From: Paenibacillus polysaccharolyticus
GTDB lineage: Bacteria > Bacillota > Bacilli > Paenibacillales > Paenibacillaceae
Direction: 5' to 3'
Assembly: GCF_900102085.1 (NCBI RefSeq)
Contig: NZ_FMVM01000006.1
Coordinates: forward strand, 259,258-323,257
DNA length: 64,000 nucleotides
Shown here piece by piece: positions 58,990-64,000 of the stretch; position 1 is the stretch's first letter, and the number at the start of each line of letters is the position of its first letter. A program made the position numbers and the translations under genes. The notes beneath the pieces are model-generated. The model was not told where the DNA came from. It was given only the letters and a program-made list of their open reading frames with translations, and searched no databases.

Positions 58990-60072
58990 TTATTTAAAGG
59001 TTTCGGAGAAACGTGCTGCGGTTTCATCACCATGCTCGCTCATCCAGTTCCAATCCACTTTCAGTTGCGGAATATCCTTCACATTGGCACGGTTGGTTGC
59101 TTCGATATCTTCACGTCCTGGAATCAGGTATGCATCAGTAACCAGCTTCTGTGCTTCATCCGACAACAGGTAGTCGATAAATGCTTTGGCATTCTCTACG
59201 TTAGGGCTGGATTTCAGAATGGCCGCCGGTCTTGGGCTGATCACTGTACCCTCTTCAGGGTATACGATATCCAGCGGTTCCCCTTTGGCTTTGGCGGAAT
59301 AAGCCATATAGTCTACACCTGCTGCCACAATGCTTTTCGCACCCGTAATCACCGGGTCAAGGGCTTCCTGATTCGCTCCTGCCATCGCTACACCGTTCGC
59401 TTTGTAGGCGTCCAGCAGATCCCATCCTTTTTCACCATTGGCGCTCAGGTAACCTGTAATGAAATCAAGTGCGGAGCCAGATAGGGTCGGATCAGGAATA
59501 TTCACTTTATCTTTCCATGCGGATGTTGCGAGTTCAGCCCAGCTTGTAGGCGGCGTTGCCACCAGTTTGCTGTTATACACGATGCCCAGTGCAGATGCAC
59601 TACTGCTAAAATAGTTTCCGTCTGCATCCGACCATTCCTTATTCAGCTTGTCCGCATTCGCGGCTTCCGGATATGGCAATGTGAGTCCATCCGCTTTCAG
59701 AGCTTGTGCCGAAGGCAGTGAAGCCAGAATAACGACATCTGCTACCGGATTGGCTTTTTCCGCCTCCATACGAGCCAAAATCTTACCCGTCGTTCCCTGG
59801 AACATCTCGACCTCAATGCCTGTCATCGCTGTAAATCCATTCACGATATTGTCTGCCAGCTTCTGCGGCCCTGCACTGTACAATACCAGTTTGCCGCCTG
59901 CTGCTTTGTTCGGCGCTTCCGCTGCCGCTGCTGCATTTCCTTCCCCTGCGGGCTGTGCTGTGTTTCCAGTTGTTGTATTCCCCGTACTACATCCGAATAG
60001 ACTCAGACTCATCACTGCTGTTAATAAAAGTGTTGCACTCTTTTTACTTGATTTCATACCGAACATGTCCAT
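58990..60072 (-). CDS. Periplasmic-type binding lipoprotein (ferric/aminophosphonate family)
   Basis: A 360-residue extracellular binding protein. The lipobox SLFGC places the lipidated Cys near residue 28, followed by an Ala/Asn/Gly-rich linker and a class II binding fold: KLVLYSAGPQKLADNIVNGF, FSSSASALGIVYN, PDPTLSGSALDFITGYL and DYMAYSAKAKGEPLDIVYPEEGTV. The pattern matches SBP_bac_6/8 proteins of the FbpA and PhnS groups. The adjacent Tyr pair that binds iron in FbpA is not evident, so aminophosphonate or another anion is as likely as Fe(III). GGGAGC is upstream of ATG 60072. Confidence 0.85.
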   Translation of the reverse strand: MDMFGMKSSKKSATLLLTAVMSLSLFGCSTGNTTTGNTAQPAGEGNAAAAAEAPNKAAGGKLVLYSAGPQKLADNIVNGFTAMTGIEVEMFQGTTGKILARMEAEKANPVADVVILASLPSAQALKADGLTLPYPEAANADKLNKEWSDADGNYFSSSASALGIVYNSKLVATPPTSWAELATSAWKDKVNIPDPTLSGSALDFITGYLSANGEKGWDLLDAYKANGVAMAGANQEALDPVITGAKSIVAAGVDYMAYSAKAKGEPLDIVYPEEGTVISPRPAAILKSSPNVENAKAFIDYLLSDEAQKLVTDAYLIPGREDIEATNRANVKDIPQLKVDWNWMSEHGDETAARFSETFK

Positions 60073-60225
60073 TCCAGCTCCCTTAGTTTCGAATTAGAGT
60101 ATAACTGCAAGTGTTTGCTTCCATTTCTTCGATCATATCTTCTTTATTTTTTTCTGTTATTGTCTTTATTGCATTATGCTTCGCGTTTGAGAAAGCTTGT
60201 CGCTGTAGTTCCTGTAAGTCGCTAT

Positions 60226-61290
60226 CTACCGAGCTGCGGCGATCACTTCTCGCTGTTTAGCACTAGCATTCTGATTCATATCCTGTTTCATATCCAGCTT
60301 TGGACTGCCCTCCTGGCTCTGCGCATCATGCATTCGGCAGATTCGTTCTGGCGATACATAGAGCTGAACTTTCTCTCCAACGCTTAATCTATGATTCGCA
60401 TATGCTGTCCACACGCCCAGTCCTTCCATCTGCACACGTACCTCGTAGCGTTCTCCCACATAGCTGACGCTGAGAATAATTCCGGGGTAGCCCAGATCAT
60501 CGTGGCTTGTTTTGTTCCAGGTGACATATTCCGGCCGAACCATGGATTCGTTTGGCGTAAGCCAATTGGACTTTCCGATAAACGATGCGACATAAGAGTC
60601 ACTTGGCGCAGAGTAGATCGTTTCCGGGGTACCTTTTTGCAAAATCCGCCCCTTCTGCATCACCACGATCTCATCTGACATCGACATGGCCTCAATCTGA
60701 TCATGTGTCACATACAGGGCAGTGAGTCCCATATCGCGTACCAGTGACATCATCTCAATCCGCATCTCTTCTCGCAGCACAGCATCCAGTGCACTCAGCG
60801 GCTCATCAAACAAGATAACACCCGGCTTCACCGCTACCGCCCTGGCAAAAGCAACCCGCTGCTGCTGTCCACCCGACAGCTGATGAGGATACCGATCTTC
60901 CATGCCTTGCAGGCGAACCATGCCAAGTGCTTCATTCACCTTTTGCCGCAGATCAGCCTTCTGTTTGCCTGCTTTCAAGCCAAAAGCTACATTTTCATAT
61001 ACCGTCATATGCGGCCATAATGCAAAATCCTGAAACACCATGCCCAGATTACGCTTGTGTGTCGGTGTATCAATCCGCTTTGCTGTAGAGTAGAAGTACT
61101 CCCCATCCGCACGAATCTCCCCCGCATCCGGCTGTTCCAGTCCGGCAATCATGCGGAGCAACGTCGTTTTGCCGCAACCCGAAGGGCCAAGCAAAGTGGT
61201 GAATTTTCCGTGTTCAAGCGTCAGATCGGTGGGCAATAGTGCAGGCGTTTGATGAAATGATTTTTGAATTCCTGTTAACTCCAGTTTCAT
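60226..61290 (-). CDS. ABC ATPase of the ferric/aminophosphonate-type importer
   Basis: A 354-residue ATPase: Walker A GPSGCGKTTL (about 35-44), signature LSGGQQQRVAFARAV (about 136), Walker B VILFDEPLSALDAVL, switch His in YVTHDQIEAMSMSD, and a C-terminal TOBE domain (about 255-340). It is the first gene of the operon, followed by the binding protein, the fused permease and the metallo-beta-lactamase-fold gene. The start ATG 61290 follows GGGGTG; GTG 61296 is also possible. Confidence 0.9.
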   Translation of the reverse strand: MKLELTGIQKSFHQTPALLPTDLTLEHGKFTTLLGPSGCGKTTLLRMIAGLEQPDAGEIRADGEYFYSTAKRIDTPTHKRNLGMVFQDFALWPHMTVYENVAFGLKAGKQKADLRQKVNEALGMVRLQGMEDRYPHQLSGGQQQRVAFARAVAVKPGVILFDEPLSALDAVLREEMRIEMMSLVRDMGLTALYVTHDQIEAMSMSDEIVVMQKGRILQKGTPETIYSAPSDSYVASFIGKSNWLTPNESMVRPEYVTWNKTSHDDLGYPGIILSVSYVGERYEVRVQMEGLGVWTAYANHRLSVGEKVQLYVSPERICRMHDAQSQEGSPKLDMKQDMNQNASAKQREVIAAAR

Positions 61291-61296
61291 AAGCAC

Positions 61297-61570
61297 CCCT
61301 GCCTGTCCTCTTTACTAAACTTTTATTGCATATCCCTTGGACTACTCTCTTGTTTTACTCTGTTGTCGTGTTTCTCCGTTATTTCGATTTCTTCTGTTGC
61401 TGTTGCTATTGCTCTGGCTTAGCTTAGCTTATCTCGTTTATATTGCTCTGCTTGGGCTTATCCCTTTAAACTGCTCTTGTACTGTTTTCAGTCTAACGCT
61501 CGCTTTCGAGAGTTGTTTGTTATGTTTGTAAAATGAGAATTAACTTTTTAGATGAATTCTGTTGATGTTC
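61297..61570. other. T-rich intergenic stretch, no gene seen
   Basis: The divergent gap between the ABC operon and the LysR gene is pyrimidine-rich with short CTGTTG/CTTAG-like repeats. No hairpin, promoter or reading frame is convincing before the LysR-type palindrome at 61571. Confidence 0.6.
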
Positions 61571-61585
61571 ATAGATTAAATCTAT
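61571..61585. promoter_or_regulatory. LysR-type operator
   Basis: ATAGATTAAATCTAT is a perfect 15-base dyad that contains the T-N11-A pattern of LysR regulators. It lies in the divergent gap 109 bases before the LysR gene. Confidence 0.65.
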
Positions 61586-61693
61586 AGATAGACACGGTAT
61601 GATCTTTAATTGAATTTTCTATGGGCTTTCTATGGAGGAATCGGATTATTATACATACCGCGAAGTTGTAGAACAGAGGAGTGTGGGAGAAAC

Positions 61694-62611
61694 ATGAACC
61701 TGATCAAATTACAAATTGTTGAACTGATCGACAAGTATCATCATATGACAAGTGTGGCCGAGATTCTGGGCATCAAGCAACCAACGGTTACATTTCATAT
61801 GAAGTCACTGGAGGAAGAGATGGGGGTTCGTTTATTCGAATCTCGCAGTGGAAAAACATTTCTGACCGAAGCTGGACAAGCATTGCTTCACTATAGTGTA
61901 AAAATCAATGCCCTAACCCAGGAGGCCCGCCGCGTCGTCAAGGAATACGACAGCCTGTACCGGGGTACGCTCCATATTGGAGCAAGCTATGTTCCAGCTA
62001 CCTATCTGCTACCCGCGATGCTTCATACATTTTCTCAAGAATTTCCGGGTATTCGGATGTTGTTGTCTGTCAAACCAGCCCCGGTTATCCGCGAGATGGT
62101 CATCCGGCATCAGCTTGATCTCGGTATTATCTCATCCGAGCCATTTGTTGGCCCGGTTTTACACGCCGAAACGCTGTGTGAGGACGATCTTGTGCTCATC
62201 TGCTCTCCCCATCATGTGCTGGCCCAGAAAGAATCCTTGCTACCTGAAGATATTGCCCAAGTGCCTTTTGCTCTACACGGTGATGAGTCCAGTACGCGAA
62301 GGCTGACCAACCACTGGCTTGTACAGCACGATATCCGGCTGCGGAGCACCGTGGAGATGGATTCCCTGGAAGCGATCAAACAGCTTGTGTTACTTGGCGG
62401 TCACATCTCCTTCATGTCGCGGATGGCCGTTCAGTGGGAGGAACAGCAGGGTCTTATTCAAGTGCTTCCCATTCCGGGAGAGCAGGCACCACGCCATATT
62501 TATACCGTTCATAACAAGGATCGCCACCCTTCTGTTCAGGTCAATCGGTTCATCGAAGTTCTACACGAAGTTATGAACACACAGCCTTTACTCCATCAGC
62601 CTATCGGTTGA
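61694..62611 (+). CDS. LysR family transcriptional regulator
   Basis: A 305-residue LysR regulator. The helix-turn-helix (about 1-60) reads MNLIKLQIVELIDKYHHMTSVAEILGIKQPTVTFHMKSLEEEMGVRLFESR. The substrate-binding domain (about 90-295) follows, starting GTLHIGASYVPATYLLPAML. The start ATG 61694 is chosen because GGGAGA lies just upstream and the protein then has the standard LysR beginning; upstream in-frame ATG codons would overlap the operator region. It is divergent from the ABC importer operon, which it probably activates in response to the imported compound or a derivative. The closest architecture is CysL/YwfK-like. Confidence 0.88.
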   Translation: MNLIKLQIVELIDKYHHMTSVAEILGIKQPTVTFHMKSLEEEMGVRLFESRSGKTFLTEAGQALLHYSVKINALTQEARRVVKEYDSLYRGTLHIGASYVPATYLLPAMLHTFSQEFPGIRMLLSVKPAPVIREMVIRHQLDLGIISSEPFVGPVLHAETLCEDDLVLICSPHHVLAQKESLLPEDIAQVPFALHGDESSTRRLTNHWLVQHDIRLRSTVEMDSLEAIKQLVLLGGHISFMSRMAVQWEEQQGLIQVLPIPGEQAPRHIYTVHNKDRHPSVQVNRFIEVLHEVMNTQPLLHQPIG

Positions 62612-62749
62612 ACCTATATAAACTATCGCGGGTCATTCATGAAATCTATGCAAGGTTAACGTAATGTGCGCTTCCCGTTAATCGTATTCAGAAACTTGCA
62701 CGGTAAAGTGGGGTCTGTACGTTAATCCAGATTAGGAGAGTGATTGGTT

Positions 62750-63610
62750 TTGAAAAAGTGGAAAAAAGTAACCGCCTCGTTGATGCTCAGCATCGTCACC
62801 CTGGGAAGTGGACTAACATTTCTGGATACGCCGCAGGCTTCAGCCGCTGCCAACGCCGTTCCCGCTTATGAAGTGAAGTTCCTCGCCAAGCCGGAGCTTG
62901 TGTTAAACGCCAATGGAACACCGCGCAGTGAGGTCATCCAGACCCTGGGGCTTAACGCTACACCACGAAATATCAATGTGGAGTACTTTGACACCAATGC
63001 TCTCGGATTGGATGCCCAAGGTTGGAACGTCCGTTTTCGCAAAAAGGATGATAAAAACAACTTCGAGTTAACCTACAAGAAGCGTTATCCTGTCATTAAC
63101 GGGGATATCAATGCAGCACTGACACTTGCAAATCAGGAAGGCTTCGATTCATCAGATGATAACTACGAGGCCGAAATTGACTGGGGATATGGTAAACAAA
63201 CACTTAGCTTCTCCAACACGAAAAAAGTAGACACCAAAACAACTGGCACACAGTTGCCTTCCGAAAAGGATGCCTTGAACCTGCTACTGGACAAGCTTCC
63301 CGGTAAATTAAAAAACTGGTCTGCCTCCAACTGGGGCAAACAACAACTTACACAGGCCCGTGCCTATGGCCCAATCACCTTCCAACGGTATGAAGGTACA
63401 TGGAACGGTCAGGAGCTTACCCTGGAAGTATGGCCGATCCGCAACGCAGCAGGTACGGGTATTGAAAATATCGTCGAGGTTTCATTCAAAACAGATGACG
63501 CAGCAACCGTATCTGGTCTACGTAACCAATTACTACAATTGCTTCAAAACAAAAACTGGTTGATCCCTGCCGACGGTCTGAAAACACAGACCATCCTGGA
63601 ACGGTATTAA
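62750..63610 (+). CDS. Secreted CYTH-like (triphosphate tunnel fold) protein
   Basis: A 286-residue exported protein. Signal peptide about 1-34 (ending QASAAA). The mature part begins with YEVKFLAKPELVLN, a variant of the CYTH ExExK strand, and continues with VEYFDTNALGLDAQGWNVRFRKKD and FELTYKKRYPV, which is the CYTH order (YFDT, R-x-R, K-x-R). YEAEIDWGYG supplies a later acidic strand. CYTH proteins hydrolyse triphosphates or form cAMP inside cells; an exported one is unusual and may have another substrate such as polyphosphate. TTG 62750, nine bases after AGGAGAG, is preferred over TTG 62744. A perfect terminator follows. Confidence 0.7.
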   Translation: MKKWKKVTASLMLSIVTLGSGLTFLDTPQASAAANAVPAYEVKFLAKPELVLNANGTPRSEVIQTLGLNATPRNINVEYFDTNALGLDAQGWNVRFRKKDDKNNFELTYKKRYPVINGDINAALTLANQEGFDSSDDNYEAEIDWGYGKQTLSFSNTKKVDTKTTGTQLPSEKDALNLLLDKLPGKLKNWSASNWGKQQLTQARAYGPITFQRYEGTWNGQELTLEVWPIRNAAGTGIENIVEVSFKTDDAATVSGLRNQLLQLLQNKNWLIPADGLKTQTILERY

Positions 63611-63633
63611 TGTAGAGCGATATGCAGTAGAAA

Positions 63634-63679
63634 CAAAAGCTCCTCCTGCTTCTTTAGATAGAAGCAGGAGGAGCTTTTG
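63634..63679 (+). terminator. Terminator of the CYTH-like gene
   Basis: A perfect 19-bp stem (CAAAAGCTCCTCCTGCTTC with its complement) closes an 8-base loop and ends in a T-rich run. Confidence 0.93.
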
Positions 63680-63797
63680 ATTTTCATCATATTTATCCGA
63701 TAATTTAAAAATTAGCTTTCACAAGACAAATGTTCTTTTCCGGGGGATATATATTAACTATGTATATTCTACACCACTAAAACTAAGCAATCATGAA

Positions 63798-63995
63798 TTA
63801 CAATCGAATTACCCCATTACTTGAGTTATTAGTAAATAACTGCCTCTCGATCTCCCATAAAAATGTTTTAGCTACTGCAGACTTAAAAAAAGCTAATTTT
63901 ATTTTTCGATGTCTGCCGTTCATATGATAACCAATAATCAGAAAACTTTGGAATTTCATTACTTCTCGTTGGTTAGGGTGATGTACGCCACTCAC
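63798..63995 (-). CDS. Possible small or partial protein, unrecognised
   Basis: An open frame of 65 codons ends at 63798 and starts at GTG 63995, five bases from the window edge, so it could be the tail of a longer gene. The predicted protein is basic (RHRKIKLAFFKSAVAK) and resembles nothing I know. AT-rich composition makes chance possible, and there is no visible ribosome site because the window ends. Confidence 0.3.
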   Translation of the reverse strand: MSGVHHPNQREVMKFQSFLIIGYHMNGRHRKIKLAFFKSAVAKTFLWEIERQLFTNNSSNGVIRL

Positions 63996-64000
63996 TTTAC

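Overview
The window looks like chromosomal DNA of a Paenibacillus-type Firmicute. The evidence is strong AGGAGG ribosome binding sites with many TTG/GTG starts, sigma-A and sigma-D type promoters, a leucine dehydrogenase, a CdaS-type sporulation diadenylate cyclase, a Bacillus-type Fnr with C-terminal cysteines, the YwrCBA-type chromate operon, and several CUT1-type sugar ABC and polysaccharide-lyase genes. I found no rRNA, tRNA, CRISPR array, phage module or intact insertion sequence.

Layout. 1-5 kb: the end of an MFS exporter, then a divergent pair of small operons. A BacA-like (prephenate decarboxylase family) gene and a DUF2000 gene lie on minus; an ATP-grasp ligase and an MFS exporter lie on plus. 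This resembles a reduced bacilysin-type metabolite locus. 5-13 kb: leucine dehydrogenase, cdaS, a secreted DUF6359 protein, a Fur box with a 50-codon gene, a GNAT acetyltransferase, fnr and a HEAT-like protein. 13-18 kb: a GAF protein with an NreBC-like two-component pair, then an Lrp regulator with two half-size chromate transporters. 18-20 kb: a secreted protein of nine Ig-like (BIG2) repeats. 21-27 kb: an intracellular uronic-polysaccharide locus with a GH88 hydrolase, an unassigned 663-residue protein, a heparinase II/III-type lyase and an SGNH esterase. 27-31 kb: AzlCD and a chemoreceptor. 31-34 kb: an AT-rich tandem duplication of a tetR plus NAD(P)-binding gene pair, in which one tetR copy has decayed. 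34-39 kb: a DUF2087/GIY-YIG fusion, a second chemoreceptor and a CuAO_N/beta-lactamase-like protein.

40-53 kb is a complete N-acetylmuramic acid (MurNAc) salvage locus. One minus operon encodes a sugar-binding lipoprotein, two CUT1 permeases, an MsmX-type ATPase, DUF624, NamZ and NagZ. Divergent from it lie a BadF-type kinase (MurK-like) and MurQ. The RpiR regulator (MurR-like) and AnmK follow. NamZ and NagZ carry no signal peptide here, so an ABC importer appears to bring murein saccharides into the cell for cytoplasmic cleavage, in place of the PTS and secreted enzymes of Bacillus subtilis. The two divergent promoter regions share a similar AT-rich inverted repeat, a candidate MurR operator.

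53-64 kb: a MerR-controlled operon with a textbook 19-bp-spacer promoter and a CTG-initiated merR, a DUF4097-like lipoprotein, an ABC importer of the ferric/aminophosphonate type with a metallo-beta-lactamase-fold protein at its end, a divergent LysR regulator, and a secreted CYTH-like protein.

Three intergenic gaps (10.7, 30.9 and 39.4 kb) hold copies of one 24-bp repeat in head-to-head arrangement. All functions come from reading the sequence; no database search was run.
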